Shown here: positions 1 to 9,518 of the stretch, one piece after another
Layout: each line of letters opens with the position of its first letter
Numbering within the stretch: position 1 is the stretch's first letter
From: Photobacterium sp. TLY01
Lineage (GTDB): Bacteria > Pseudomonadota > Gammaproteobacteria > Enterobacterales > Vibrionaceae
Direction: 5' to 3'
Assembly (NCBI RefSeq): GCF_021432065.1
Contig: NZ_CP090364.1
Coordinates: 1,812,601 to 1,876,600, forward strand
Length of the DNA: 64,000 bases
Translations under genes and position numbers: made by a program
The notes under the pieces: generated by a model
Database searches by the model: none
Told to the model about the DNA's origin: nothing
What the model saw: only the letters and a program-made list of their open reading frames with translations

Positions 1-619
1 CCACAATAGACTGGCCGTTCCCCAGATTTCCGGCACTATTAATATCAACAAAGTAACACTGATTTGTGACAGCATGGGTACGCGCCATGCAACATTCCAG
101 TTCTCTGTCCAGCGTACCTGTCATGGTGGGATGAATGATCACCTCCGCACCTTGCCAGACCATGGCACGAATCGTTTCAGGCACCCACATGTCATAGCAG
201 ATAGAAACCCCGAAGCGGCCGACATCCGGTACATCAAACACCACAAATTCATTGCCGGCGCTGATACCCTGCTCGTAGGGCTGAAAAGGATACATCTTCC
301 TATACCGGCTGACAATTTCTCCTTGCGGATTTATTACCTGCACAGTATTAAACACCTGATCACCAGCCCGCTCATACATAGACCCGGGTACCAGCCAGAT
401 CTGCAGTTCACGCGCCAAGGCCTGTAACCGCTCTTCAGTCGGCCCGGGCATCGGTTCCCGAAACGCCGGATGTGAGCCAAATGGTGCTAACTCACTAAAA
501 ATCACCATGTCTACCCAGGGAAAACGCTGACAAGTCAAGCGGGTTTCCGCTTCAAGCCGACTCAGGTTATCGCTCTGTCCCAGTGCAAGCTGCAGACCCG
601 CAATCGCAAAATAACTCAT
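1..619 (-). CDS. Carbon-nitrogen hydrolase (nitrilase family), 3' end outside window
   Basis: Reading the minus strand from the ATG at 619 gives about 206 residues of a nitrilase-superfamily amidohydrolase before the window edge. The three catalytic residues are visible in their usual contexts: Glu in SELAPFG, Lys in YRKMYPF and Cys in SICYDMWVPE. Such enzymes hydrolyse amides, nitriles or carbamoyl groups in the cytosol; the substrate cannot be told from the sequence. The start overlaps the stop of the upstream ATPase gene (ATGA), so translation is coupled to the peptide ABC importer operon. This suggests that the imported compound, or a product of it, is the substrate (inference). The C-terminal part lies outside the window. 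Confidence 0.85.
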   Translation of the reverse strand, partial: MSYFAIAGLQLALGQSDNLSRLEAETRLTCQRFPWVDMVIFSELAPFGSHPAFREPMPGPTEERLQALARELQIWLVPGSMYERAGDQVFNTVQVINPQGEIVSRYRKMYPFQPYEQGISAGNEFVVFDVPDVGRFGVSICYDMWVPETIRAMVWQGAEVIIHPTMTGTLDRELECCMARTHAVTNQCYFVDINSAGNLGNGQSIV

Positions 620-1653
620 TTCATCAACTCCCCGATTGGAAAGTGGCAGGCCACCCTGTGTTGACTCTGTTCATGTTCGTCATCGCCAGGCTCATCGTTT
701 CTGGCGTCAATCACCGGCTGTTTCTGCTGACACAACTCATTCCCGTTGGGACAGCGCGTATGAAAAAGACAACCAGCCGGTTTATTCATCGGACTGGGGA
801 TTTCCCCTTGCAGCGGCTGCAGACTATCCCGTTTGGCTGGATCCAGCGAAGGAATCGAATCCAGCAACGCACGGGTGTAATGATGTTTTGGCTGACCAAA
901 GACCTGCCCGACGGGTCCGGATTCAATCATCTGACCGAGATACATCACCAGCACATGATCGGCGATTCGCTCCACCAGCCCCAGGTTATGCGTAATGAAT
1001 AAGTAACTCAGGTTGCGCTGCAAACGCAGCCGATTCAGTAAATTCACCACAGTCGCCTGGACTGACACATCCAGTGCAGCGGTCGGTTCATCCAGAACCA
1101 GCAGGTCGGGATCAAGGATCAGTGCCCTTGCGATGCCAACACGTTGCCGCTGACCACCCGACAGTTCGTGCGGCATCCGGAGTAACATCAGCGCATCCAA
1201 TCCGACATCGGCCATGACAGCCAGTACCCGTTCCCGACGTTCTGCCTTACTCAGCCGGAAGTGAGTTTTAAGGGGTTCTTCGATTAATTGAAAGACATTG
1301 AGTCTGGGATTCAGCGAAGAATACGGGTTCTGAAACACGATACTGAAACGCTGCCGAAGTGATTTCATCGATTTTCGATCCACCTTGGCCAGATCCATAC
1401 CGTCGAAAATCACTGTTCCCTGATCCGGTTCAATCAAGTGCAACACACTCATGGCCACCGAGCTTTTACCACACCCCGATTCCCCCACTAAAGCCACACA
1501 CTGACCGCGGTGGATATCAAAATTAACTTCAGAAAAGGCCTGCAGCGGCTGTTTACCGACCCAATACTGCTTGCCCAATCCGCGAACGGACAACAAAGGT
1601 GCCGTCACACCCATTCCTTCTGATTCATGAACCAATGCCTGACTGTTAACCAT
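616..1653 (-). CDS. Peptide ABC transporter ATP-binding protein (DppF/OppF type)
   Basis: This is a 345-residue cytoplasmic ATPase of a dipeptide/oligopeptide/nickel-type importer. Walker A (GESGCGKSS, residues 57-65), the signature LSGGQRQRV (164-172), Walker B LLVLDEP (184-190) and a switch histidine in ITHNLG are intact. A C-terminal oligopeptide-transporter extension follows, with the Cys-containing CLFHTRCP segment. It overlaps the second ATPase gene by 8 bases upstream and the nitrilase gene by 4 bases downstream, placing it fifth in a six-gene operon. The family assignment is secure; the transported ligand is not known. Confidence 0.93.
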   Translation of the reverse strand: MVNSQALVHESEGMGVTAPLLSVRGLGKQYWVGKQPLQAFSEVNFDIHRGQCVALVGESGCGKSSVAMSVLHLIEPDQGTVIFDGMDLAKVDRKSMKSLRQRFSIVFQNPYSSLNPRLNVFQLIEEPLKTHFRLSKAERRERVLAVMADVGLDALMLLRMPHELSGGQRQRVGIARALILDPDLLVLDEPTAALDVSVQATVVNLLNRLRLQRNLSYLFITHNLGLVERIADHVLVMYLGQMIESGPVGQVFGQPKHHYTRALLDSIPSLDPAKRDSLQPLQGEIPSPMNKPAGCLFHTRCPNGNELCQQKQPVIDARNDEPGDDEHEQSQHRVACHFPIGELMK

Positions 1654-2650
1654 TAGCGACCTCCCTGTTGAAGCTGGCTAGCACGCCTTCGGCCTGAAAA
1701 CATCTGACTTGTCGTTGCCCTATCGTGGACATGTTCACCGCCTGCTCATAACACTGCGAAACACAGTGCTGACAACGGCTGACAAACGCGCAGCCTGAAA
1801 GCGGCTGACGCAGATCCGGCACGCTGCCTTTAATCGCAAACAGGGGCGCGTTGCCATGCCCGATTTCCGGTACAGATTGCAGCAGCCCTTGTGTGTAGGG
1901 ATGCAAAGGCTGAGCAAAAAGCTGCTCGGTTGGCGCAATCTCCACCACTTGCCCGGCATACATCACCGCAACGCGGTCACACAGCGAGGCCACCACGGAC
2001 AAATCATGGGTAATAAAAATGACAGACAGGCCTTCTGTGCTGGCCAGTTCACGCAGCAGCACAATAATCTGAGCCTGTATGGTGACATCCAGCGCCGTGG
2101 TTGGTTCATCGGCAATCAGCACCTCCGGCTCGCAACTCAACGCCATAGCGATCATGATTCGCTGCAGCTGACCGCCTGAAAACTGGTGCGGGTATTTTTT
2201 CAGCGCGATGTCGGGATCGGGTAAATGCACTTTATTTAAGAGGGCGCTGGCTTTGCTGTACGCTGATTTTTTATCAAGGGGCTGATGCCGTCGAATCACA
2301 TCGGTCAACTGCCTGCCGACCGTAAAAAACGGATTCAGTGCCGTCATCGGATTTTGAAAAATCATGGCAATTTTTTGCCCGCGCAGGCTGGCGAGTTCTG
2401 CCTCGCCCGCCGACACCATGTCGGTTTCACCCAGACGAATCCGGCCTGAAACCTCAGCGTTCGCCGGCAGGATCCCCATACAGGCGGCGGACGTCAGCGA
2501 TTTCCCGCAACCCGATTCACCAACCAAGCCAAGCAGCTCCCCCTTTCTCACCTCAAAGCTGCAGCCGTTGATTGCATGCATTGTGTGGTGAAAACCGGGA
2601 AATCGCACCGTCAGATTCTCGACGGATAAAAGTATGTGATTTTCCATCAT
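1646..2650 (-). CDS. Peptide ABC transporter ATP-binding protein (DppD/OppD type)
   Basis: This 334-residue ATPase is the partner of the downstream DppF-type subunit. It has Walker A GESGCGKS (about residues 44-51), the signature FSGGQLQR, Walker B VLIADEP and the switch ITHDLSV. The C-terminal domain carries the CAFVSRC and CVSQC cysteine pattern seen in OppD/DppD proteins. Together the two ATPases drive the permease pair encoded upstream. It overlaps the permease gene by 4 bases (2647-2650) and the next ATPase gene by 8 bases, typical of a tightly coupled operon. Confidence 0.93.
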   Translation of the reverse strand: MMENHILLSVENLTVRFPGFHHTMHAINGCSFEVRKGELLGLVGESGCGKSLTSAACMGILPANAEVSGRIRLGETDMVSAGEAELASLRGQKIAMIFQNPMTALNPFFTVGRQLTDVIRRHQPLDKKSAYSKASALLNKVHLPDPDIALKKYPHQFSGGQLQRIMIAMALSCEPEVLIADEPTTALDVTIQAQIIVLLRELASTEGLSVIFITHDLSVVASLCDRVAVMYAGQVVEIAPTEQLFAQPLHPYTQGLLQSVPEIGHGNAPLFAIKGSVPDLRQPLSGCAFVSRCQHCVSQCYEQAVNMSTIGQRQVRCFQAEGVLASFNREVANG

Positions 2651-3525
2651 TCACGTCCTTTGAAAGTCGGATCCAGCATATCGCGAAGGCCATCACCCAG
2701 CAGGTTCACGGCCAATACACACAGAAAGATGGCCAGACCAGGGAAAACCGCTGTCCACCAGAATTCAAGAAACAAGCTTTGCGCATCGCCAATCATCAGT
2801 CCCCACTCGATGGTCGGCGGCACAGCGCCTAAGCCCAGAAAGCTCAGGGCAGCAGCCCAAAGGATGACGTAACCAAAATCCATCGAGACCTGCACCAGTA
2901 AAGGGGTCATCGCATTCGGTAATAAATGCCGAAACATGATGGTGACATGGCTGACGCCAATCGCCTGGGCTGAATGCACATACAGCTCATTGCGCACACT
3001 GAGCACAGCGGCACGTAATATCCGGGCATACCAGGGGAACCAGGAGACAGCGATCGCCAGCATCACGTTAAACAAGCCCGGCCCGAGGATCGCAATCATA
3101 CAGATAGGCAATAGCATGGGCGGAAACGCCAGAAAGACATCCGATACCCGCATCAGGATCGTATCAACCCGCCCACCGGCATAACCAGCGACTAGCCCGA
3201 CCGGCAAACCGATCAACAGGGAAAAAACCACGGTGACAAAACCGATAATCAATGACACCTGGGCCCCATAAAGCACACGGGAAAAGATATCGCGACCCAA
3301 ATTATCAGTGCCGAACCAATGCGCCGCATTGGGCGCCTGCAATTTATGAGCGAAATTCATCTGGGCCGGATCATAGGGTGCCAGCCAGGGCGCCAATACC
3401 GCAGCCATGCAGAGCAGGATCAGTAACCCTGCGCCGATAAATAACAGCGGGTTATTGCGTACTCTGTGAGACCATAAGGCTGCCGTATGGCGCCAGCCTG
3501 TTTGTAAAGTCAGTGCCTGTTCCAT
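2647..3525 (-). CDS. Peptide ABC transporter permease (DppC/OppC type)
   Basis: This is a 292-residue inner-membrane permease with an N-terminal cytoplasmic stretch, a first membrane helix at about residues 28-50, and the binding-protein-dependent transport domain with five further helices. The family landmarks HWFGTDNLGRDIFSRV (periplasmic loop) and the ATPase-contacting EAA-like loop around QAIGVSHVTIMFRHLLPNA are visible. It lies 2 bases after the DppB-type gene and overlaps the ATPase gene that follows, so it is the third cistron of the operon. Confidence 0.93.
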   Translation of the reverse strand: MEQALTLQTGWRHTAALWSHRVRNNPLLFIGAGLLILLCMAAVLAPWLAPYDPAQMNFAHKLQAPNAAHWFGTDNLGRDIFSRVLYGAQVSLIIGFVTVVFSLLIGLPVGLVAGYAGGRVDTILMRVSDVFLAFPPMLLPICMIAILGPGLFNVMLAIAVSWFPWYARILRAAVLSVRNELYVHSAQAIGVSHVTIMFRHLLPNAMTPLLVQVSMDFGYVILWAAALSFLGLGAVPPTIEWGLMIGDAQSLFLEFWWTAVFPGLAIFLCVLAVNLLGDGLRDMLDPTFKGRE

Positions 3526-3527
3526 GA

Positions 3528-4556
3528 CTACCCCTTCACACTTAAACGCGGATCAACGGCGAAATAAATCAGATCCACAATCACATTCACCAGCAAATAA
3601 CTTCCGGACAAAGCCAGCGTCACACCCATCACCGCCGGAAAATCATTGGTGATGACAGAATCCACGACATAACGACCGATCCCGGGCCAGTCGAACACGA
3701 ATTCGACAATCACACTGTTACCCAGCATGAAACCGTAGGTCAGCCCCACAACCGTCAGTAACGGCACCAGCGTCGCTTTCAGGGCATAGATAAAATGCGT
3801 GGTCCGTTTGGGCATGCCGAACGCGTGACTGGTCCGTATGTAGTCCTGATTCAGCACTTCGACCATCAGATTTCGGGTGGTCCGTACGAAAATGGCAAAG
3901 GTCGCCAGACTCAGTGACATCACGGGTAAGATTAGGTGAAAGACTGCACTCTTGAATGCCTGCCACTGTCCATCCAGTAAGGTATCGAGCAAATAAAAAC
4001 CGGTCACAGACGGAAATGGATGTTCAATAAAGACCGCTGAGGCAATCCGTCCCTGAAGCGGAAACCAGCCCAGCCAGCCGTAAAACACCATTTGCAGTAT
4101 GATGGCGAGGAAAAAAGAAGGGACGGCAATCCCCATCAGGGAAACCGCTCTGGAAGCCTGATCTGCCAGGGTATTTTTACGCACCGCGGAAAACACCCCA
4201 ACCGGTACACCCATCAGGACAGAAACCAGAATAGCGATAGTCACCAGTTCAATGGTCGCTGTCATGTGTGTGCCGATATCCGACACCACACTCTGGCCGG
4301 TTCTCAGGCTGTTGCCCAAATCCCCGGTGAGCGCTTTACCCAGATAGTCTGCATACTGATAAATCAGGGGCTTATCCAGCCCCAGCGCTATGGTTGCCTC
4401 GGCAATTTGTTCCTGTGTCGGTTTGGACCCCAGCATCATTTCTACCGGTGACGAGGGCAGCACCCTCGTCAGAAAAAATGTGATGGTCAGGACACCGAAC
4501 AGAATACCGCATAGCATGCCCAAGCGTTTGGCAATGTAACTGCTCATCGCCGTCAC
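3528..4556 (-). CDS. Peptide ABC transporter permease (DppB/OppB type)
   Basis: This 342-residue permease has the DppB-type N-terminus (a first helix, then the FFLTRVLPSSPVEMMLG segment), a long periplasmic region and an EAA loop near TSHAFGMPKRTTHFIYALK. It forms the translocation pore with the DppC-type subunit. It starts 34 bases after the binding-protein gene and ends 2 bases before the next permease. The ORF starts at M1 (MTAMSSYIAKRLGM); M4 is also possible, because the region ahead of both has only a modest ribosome-binding match. Confidence 0.92.
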   Translation of the reverse strand: MTAMSSYIAKRLGMLCGILFGVLTITFFLTRVLPSSPVEMMLGSKPTQEQIAEATIALGLDKPLIYQYADYLGKALTGDLGNSLRTGQSVVSDIGTHMTATIELVTIAILVSVLMGVPVGVFSAVRKNTLADQASRAVSLMGIAVPSFFLAIILQMVFYGWLGWFPLQGRIASAVFIEHPFPSVTGFYLLDTLLDGQWQAFKSAVFHLILPVMSLSLATFAIFVRTTRNLMVEVLNQDYIRTSHAFGMPKRTTHFIYALKATLVPLLTVVGLTYGFMLGNSVIVEFVFDWPGIGRYVVDSVITNDFPAVMGVTLALSGSYLLVNVIVDLIYFAVDPRLSVKG

Positions 4557-4590
4557 CTCCCTGTGATTGTGCCTGAATGGTGGGCGTCTC

Positions 4591-6153
4591 TCAGCCTTGG
4601 TTCAGCTGATAGAAAAAGGTCGCTGCATAGGCAGGATTAGGTTTCAGCCCTTCAATTCCCTTGCGGTAAATCACCCTGTCTTTCAGATCGGCATAGAAGA
4701 TCGCCACAGCGTCATCTACCAGAATCTTCTGAGCCTGCTGATACAGACGGATTGCTTTTGACCGGTCTGAGCCTTCCAGTTTGACACCTTGATCCACCAG
4801 GCTGTCGTAGCGCTGGTTCGAGTAATGCGACAGGTTAAACGAGGTTTTATCTTCGGTACGGAATAACCCGATCAGCCAGTCCGACGGCGTGGCATAGGTC
4901 GGCCACCAGGTCATGGATTGCAGGTTAGGCGCTGTTCGCAGGTTCTTGGCATCGTTCCAGATTTTACCCCAAGGGCCTGGTTTAACTTCCAGTGTCACCC
5001 CAATTTGACGCAGGTTTTCCTGGTACATCAGAATGGCGTTTTTATAAGCATCTGACGAGTTGATATAAGAAACAGACACTTTCCAGTCTTTTTCCGGCAC
5101 GCCGGACGATTTGAGTAACTGCCTGGCTTTTTTGAGATCAAAACCGGGCGACTGGATGTCAGAATTCGCGCCCCACATTGAGGTTGGGACAATCCCTTTA
5201 GCGACAGAAGCACCGCCTGCGTAGACATAATCAACCACAGACTGATAATCCCATGCATGGGTCAGTGCCTGACGAAACTGCAGATTATCCGTGGGGTATT
5301 TTTGCGTATTGATCAGAAATTGTGAGTTTTTCCAGGAAGCGACTTCCTGCACCACCACGTCTTTGTTTTTCGCCAAAGACTGAATCAGATCCGCTGACGG
5401 CAGACTGATGAAATCCGCATCACCCGCTTTGATCATCTGAATCTGGGTGGCTGGATTGGCAACCAGTTTTAAGATCACACGCTCATACTGATTGTCTTTC
5501 CAGCCGCCCCAGTAGGCCGTATTTTTATCCAGCACCACTTGTTGCCCTTGCTCCCAGGAGCGCACCTGATAGGGACCGGTGCCTGCAGCATGCCCTTCAT
5601 TAAACCAGTCGGTGCCTTTTTCGGCGGCTTTCGGAGAATAGATATAAGCGCCATATTGAGAAGAGGCAATGAGATCGATGGGCGCGGGATTTTTCGTGGT
5701 AATCGTCAGTGTGTGAGTGTCAGGCGCATGGATAGCTTCGACTTCAGACCAGATATAATGCGCGCCTTTTTTCATCGCAATGGTACGTTCAAGTGACTGT
5801 TTCGCAGCCTGTGCAGTCAGCTTTTCACCGTCATGAAAGGTGACCCCTTCACGCAGTCTGAACGTCCAGGTCAGGCCATCATCGCTTACCGACCAGGCGG
5901 TTGCTAACGCTGGTGTGAAGGTTTCTTCGCTGCCCGGTGGGTTATACCACAGCAAAGGTTCATACACGTTGCTGAGCATATTCACTTCCAGTGAAAAGGC
6001 AACAGCCGGATCCCAGTCCTTGATATCGGCATACTGGGCATAGGTTAAAGTGTCTGTGCCGGCGGCCAGTGTGTCTGCTGAATACATCACGCTACCGGCT
6101 GCCATGGTCACACTCAGTGCACCCAGTAAGGTCATTCCCTTTTTCTTCAACAT
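4591..6153 (-). CDS. Periplasmic substrate-binding protein, family 5 (peptide/nickel type)
   Basis: This family 5 extracellular solute-binding protein of about 520 residues is the ligand receptor of the adjacent importer. A signal peptide is visible (MLKKKGMTLLGALSV... with likely cleavage after TLAA). The family pattern DWDPAVAFSLEVNMLSNVYEPLL and the later FTWTFRLREGVTFHDGEKL-like core are present. I place the start at the ATG at 6153 because a GGAG box lies six bases before it; the GTG at 6165 would overlap that box. It is the first gene of the operon. Peptides, opines, nickel complexes or amides are all possible ligands. Confidence 0.9.
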   Translation of the reverse strand: MLKKKGMTLLGALSVTMAAGSVMYSADTLAAGTDTLTYAQYADIKDWDPAVAFSLEVNMLSNVYEPLLWYNPPGSEETFTPALATAWSVSDDGLTWTFRLREGVTFHDGEKLTAQAAKQSLERTIAMKKGAHYIWSEVEAIHAPDTHTLTITTKNPAPIDLIASSQYGAYIYSPKAAEKGTDWFNEGHAAGTGPYQVRSWEQGQQVVLDKNTAYWGGWKDNQYERVILKLVANPATQIQMIKAGDADFISLPSADLIQSLAKNKDVVVQEVASWKNSQFLINTQKYPTDNLQFRQALTHAWDYQSVVDYVYAGGASVAKGIVPTSMWGANSDIQSPGFDLKKARQLLKSSGVPEKDWKVSVSYINSSDAYKNAILMYQENLRQIGVTLEVKPGPWGKIWNDAKNLRTAPNLQSMTWWPTYATPSDWLIGLFRTEDKTSFNLSHYSNQRYDSLVDQGVKLEGSDRSKAIRLYQQAQKILVDDAVAIFYADLKDRVIYRKGIEGLKPNPAYAATFFYQLNQG

Positions 6154-6201
6154 ATGTCGCTCCACGTTAAGCTCTGTAGTGAGGATTTGCGCCTCGTACA
6201 G

Positions 6202-6225
6202 CCGCGCACTTCACCCGCTGCGCGG
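6202..6225 (-). promoter_or_regulatory. Leader hairpin upstream of the peptide-importer operon
   Basis: CCGCGC (6202-6207) and GCGCGG (6220-6225) form a short GC-rich hairpin in the presumed 5' leader, about 50 bases before the binding-protein start. It has no T tract, so it is not an obvious terminator. A role in mRNA stability or translation is only a possibility. I see nothing else definite between 6154 and 6378. Confidence 0.25.
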
Positions 6226-6378
6226 CGGTCTTTTCGTAACATCAGCTTAACAATAGAGGGATTAGGACACCTGTCATAGATCCAGATTTTTCTGATGAGG
6301 GGTCCAGTTGGGAAAATTCACGATCAAACCAGTCAGCAGGCTATCTCTGAGCTTAAAAAGTCAACAGCTGTCATGTAT

Positions 6379-6690
6379 TTACCGCCAGGACATATGACAA
6401 AAACTGGTTTTATGATTCCCATTATCTTCCAGGATGAGATCGAGCGGCAATAAAGCGGTATCTAAAGCAGCCGACGTTACAATATCCACCACGGAAAGTG
6501 GGATCGTGACAATCACTATGGGTGGGAATGCCAGAAGCGCATAAACATTACACTCCGCATTATCCGTTGCATAATCGAAACCACCGTAAGGCTGCCCGAC
6601 CTGGTAACCCGAGCCAACTCTCGATGCAATACTCGAACAACCCGTCAATAGACAAACGCACAGCAATAAACTCATCTTTCTCATGAACAC
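6379..6690 (-). CDS. YceK/YidQ-like lipoprotein
   Basis: This 103-residue protein has a lipoprotein signal peptide ending in the lipobox LTGC (Cys at about residue 18). The mature part contains two hydrophobic stretches and the TALLPLDLILED ending typical of the YceK/YidQ (DUF1375) family of small outer-membrane lipoproteins. The start is a GTG preceded by AAAGG at five bases; the ATG two codons later is an alternative. The gene stands alone between the importer operon and a convergent-spaced secreted protein gene. The function of the family is unknown. Confidence 0.75.
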   Translation of the reverse strand: MFMRKMSLLLCVCLLTGCSSIASRVGSGYQVGQPYGGFDYATDNAECNVYALLAFPPIVIVTIPLSVVDIVTSAALDTALLPLDLILEDNGNHKTSFCHMSWR

Positions 6691-6784
6691 ATATGCCTTT
6701 CATTTCATTACACATGGGCGTTCTATATCATGAATTCCGATAAAAACGTTCTGCAGCAAAGACTTTTGGAGCACAGCTCGCAAC

Positions 6785-6806
6785 AAAAAACGGCCCCGCA
6801 GGGCCG
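6785..6806 (-). terminator. Rho-independent terminator of the serine-hydrolase-like gene
   Basis: Stem CGGCCC (6791-6796) / GGGCCG (6801-6806) with a four-base loop, followed on the minus strand by a T run (A6785-6790). It lies 27 bases after the stop at 6833. Confidence 0.85.
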
Positions 6807-6832
6807 CTGTCATTCTGGTTTTTTTCAATGAA

Positions 6833-9367
6833 TTACTGGCAGTAGGGTTTGATTTTTCCCGCCTCTGCGAAGGCTTTGTCCCACTTAAACTCGTCATTGT
6901 CACTGACGTAGTAATAGATCATATCGTTCGGCAACATCACGAACTGGATACCACCATAACCAGACATATAAGGTACGTGGACATCACACTGACCCGGTAC
7001 GCTTTGTTTCAGTGACCAGAAACTGTTGCTGTAATATTTGTTGGTGTAGGTCGTGCTAAACGGCGGTGTTGACAGGTCACGGAATAACGCAATATCCAAC
7101 TGTGCAGGATCCAGTACCTGCTGTCCGTTTACCTGACCATGATCAATGCTGGTAAAACGGGCCAGTTTGACAATGTCATCTCGCAGGAAAGTCAGGCCGT
7201 ATCCGCCAAATGGCATTTTCACACTGTCGTAAGTGCGACGGGTATCCTGCGTACCGAGATCCATGTTCAGTGGTGCCCAGATATCTTTGACAATCACGTC
7301 TTTGAAGACGTCAGCCTGTGCGCCAAACTTGTCTTTCACGTAGGCCTGAGCCGTCGCGGTGGCAATATACGTATCCGTGGTGTGGTAAATAAACAGTGTG
7401 CCAGGTTCTGAACTTCTCGGATAACGGCTGACTGAATAGTCCAGCTTATTTTGATGACCTTCCACCAGGAAGAATCCCGTATCATTGGCAACCGACCCTT
7501 CATCGCTCAGTGAATCACTGGTCAGACGATAATTTCCTGTCGCCATGTCAATCGCGTGATTCACTGTGACTTGCTGCCAGTCATTTTCCGGATCGTTCGC
7601 AGCTTCGGGCAGCCAGTCTGTAATCTGCTCCTGCATATAACCCGGATACAGGTATTCCAGTCGCATGGTCGCAGTCCCTGCCATCGCCGATTTCGCGGTC
7701 GAGTAAGAAGGCACACGCAAGCGATCACAATAAGGGTGTGTCCCGGCCCGGGTTTCACAGCCCGCAGTATAGTGCGTGCCGTCAACATAAACACCGTATA
7801 CAGACATGTAATCAGAGCTGACTTCACTGCTGTTGCCAAACTGACTGACATCCACATTGGCCGCAGGATAGTCAGAAGCCAGTGCTGAAATAGGTTTGAC
7901 CGGCACTTTACTGGCTTCATAGGCCTGATGCTGTTGCTTAATCAGCAAGGCATCAGTGACTGTTGAGGGTGTGTAAGTTGCCGCGACCCTGCCCCACATA
8001 TCGACCTGATAATACAGGCAGGTTTCAGACGAAATCTGATACGCGACATCACTCATCCCGTTGTCGTTGAACGTAAAGCTCATCAAACCGTTATGGACAC
8101 AATTCGAATTTTTCTGCATCAGTGCAAAAGGAATGGCGGCTCGCGAATCACCGCTGTCACTGGCTTCTCGCCAGACACGGCCTGGTTCAAGAATATACTC
8201 CCAGTATGGATGGTTACCCAGCACAATCCCCCGGGTTTCTGGGATCAGGTGTGTGCCAGATTGTACGAAACGAAAATCAAAGTCTGGCAGGTGTTTACGG
8301 GGATCATCCCCTGAGCCGGTATACCTGAATGTATCCCGTTGCTCTGCAAACTGGCCGGTGCTCCCCGGATTGTGAAGCTGAATACGGCCTTCAAACTGAT
8401 GCGTGGGCTGCGCTGCATTCGCGGGTACAGCAAAAGCTGACAAATTCACCTGGGTATCACTGCCAGTCCCTTGCAGATAGCCATAAGTCAGCCCTGAACG
8501 GGACACACTGCCCGAACCACTCAGTGGCTCATAGTTATCCACATAGCCTTCTCCCTGATCATCCAGACCATATCCGCTGACAGACAAATTCAGAACAGGT
8601 TGATCAGGATCGTTAGACTGAATAGACAGTGACTGATTAACCGCCCCTTCAATACTTGGCAGATAGTTCAGCGTGATCTGGCACTGGCTCTGTGCACTCA
8701 AGGTTGCGTTGCTGCAACTGTCCGCCGTGATCGCAAAATCACCCGACAGACCCGAAATGCTGTTAATCAGCAAATCGGCTTGCCCCTGATTTGTGATTGT
8801 CAGTGTCTGATTGACCGATGAGCCAATCAATACACTGCCAAAGTTCACTGAACTGCTGGTTTGAATATCCGCTTCTGGCGTGCCTGAGCCGGGCTCTCCG
8901 GTTACAGTGACATTTTCGACAAAGCAATTATCGGCGGTTGAAGCCGCAGCACGAAAACGGAGCACCACACCCGGGTTATTGGCAAGATCAGCCGTGTTGA
9001 TCAGACCATGCTGAAATGTCCCTGTATCCTGTCCGTTGGTCAGGCTGGTGACAACTGTGTACTGATTTCCGCCGTCGGTAGAATATTCCGCATAGCAATA
9101 GTCCGGATCTTCCAGTAAGGTCGCGGCAAAATAATATTCTATGGTGACATTGGAATAGCCAGTTGTATCCCATGTTTTCCAGAGTTGCCCCGTCTGCTGC
9201 AGCCGGACCGCATCACCCCCGAGGTTTTCGCTGTTGTTACTCTCGACCACACCTGAACTGGACCATTGGGTAAAACCACTGTCGAAATTATCGGTAAAAA
9301 GAATCTCTGCCTGTACGCTGTAGCTTAGCGTCATGCCTGCTACGAAAAGCGTTGCCACTGTTTTCAT
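6833..9367 (-). CDS. Large secreted beta-lactamase-fold serine-hydrolase-like protein with N-terminal beta-sandwich and ASH-type domains
   Basis: This is an 844-residue exported protein; the signal peptide ends near YSVQA. Residues about 24-160 resemble a carbohydrate-binding-like jelly roll (NFDSGFTQW start). Residues about 165-265 form a choice-of-anchor D/ASH-like Ig domain (VNFGSVLIG ... LTITNQGQADL ... SNDPDQP). The rest resembles the serine beta-lactamase/6-aminohexanoate-oligomer hydrolase fold: S-T-A-K at 556-559 fits SxxK, Y-H-T at 661-663 fits the second motif position, and SGYGG near 803 fits the third. I start at 9367, after AGGTGG, not at the GTG at 9376. The hydrolase role is inferred from these motifs; the substrate is unknown. 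Confidence 0.65.
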   Translation of the reverse strand: MKTVATLFVAGMTLSYSVQAEILFTDNFDSGFTQWSSSGVVESNNSENLGGDAVRLQQTGQLWKTWDTTGYSNVTIEYYFAATLLEDPDYCYAEYSTDGGNQYTVVTSLTNGQDTGTFQHGLINTADLANNPGVVLRFRAAASTADNCFVENVTVTGEPGSGTPEADIQTSSSVNFGSVLIGSSVNQTLTITNQGQADLLINSISGLSGDFAITADSCSNATLSAQSQCQITLNYLPSIEGAVNQSLSIQSNDPDQPVLNLSVSGYGLDDQGEGYVDNYEPLSGSGSVSRSGLTYGYLQGTGSDTQVNLSAFAVPANAAQPTHQFEGRIQLHNPGSTGQFAEQRDTFRYTGSGDDPRKHLPDFDFRFVQSGTHLIPETRGIVLGNHPYWEYILEPGRVWREASDSGDSRAAIPFALMQKNSNCVHNGLMSFTFNDNGMSDVAYQISSETCLYYQVDMWGRVAATYTPSTVTDALLIKQQHQAYEASKVPVKPISALASDYPAANVDVSQFGNSSEVSSDYMSVYGVYVDGTHYTAGCETRAGTHPYCDRLRVPSYSTAKSAMAGTATMRLEYLYPGYMQEQITDWLPEAANDPENDWQQVTVNHAIDMATGNYRLTSDSLSDEGSVANDTGFFLVEGHQNKLDYSVSRYPRSSEPGTLFIYHTTDTYIATATAQAYVKDKFGAQADVFKDVIVKDIWAPLNMDLGTQDTRRTYDSVKMPFGGYGLTFLRDDIVKLARFTSIDHGQVNGQQVLDPAQLDIALFRDLSTPPFSTTYTNKYYSNSFWSLKQSVPGQCDVHVPYMSGYGGIQFVMLPNDMIYYYVSDNDEFKWDKAFAEAGKIKPYCQ

Positions 9368-9518
9368 CTCAACCACCTTAAATCAATCATTTGATATGGG
9401 TTAATCGGAACACGTCCTTGTTTACCCTAGTGGCAGGTGTTTTTGTAAAAGAGTACCAACGGCAAAAATCAGAGGATCCAGAATGCAGTTATTAATAAAA
9501 TTATCATTTTCTCAGACT

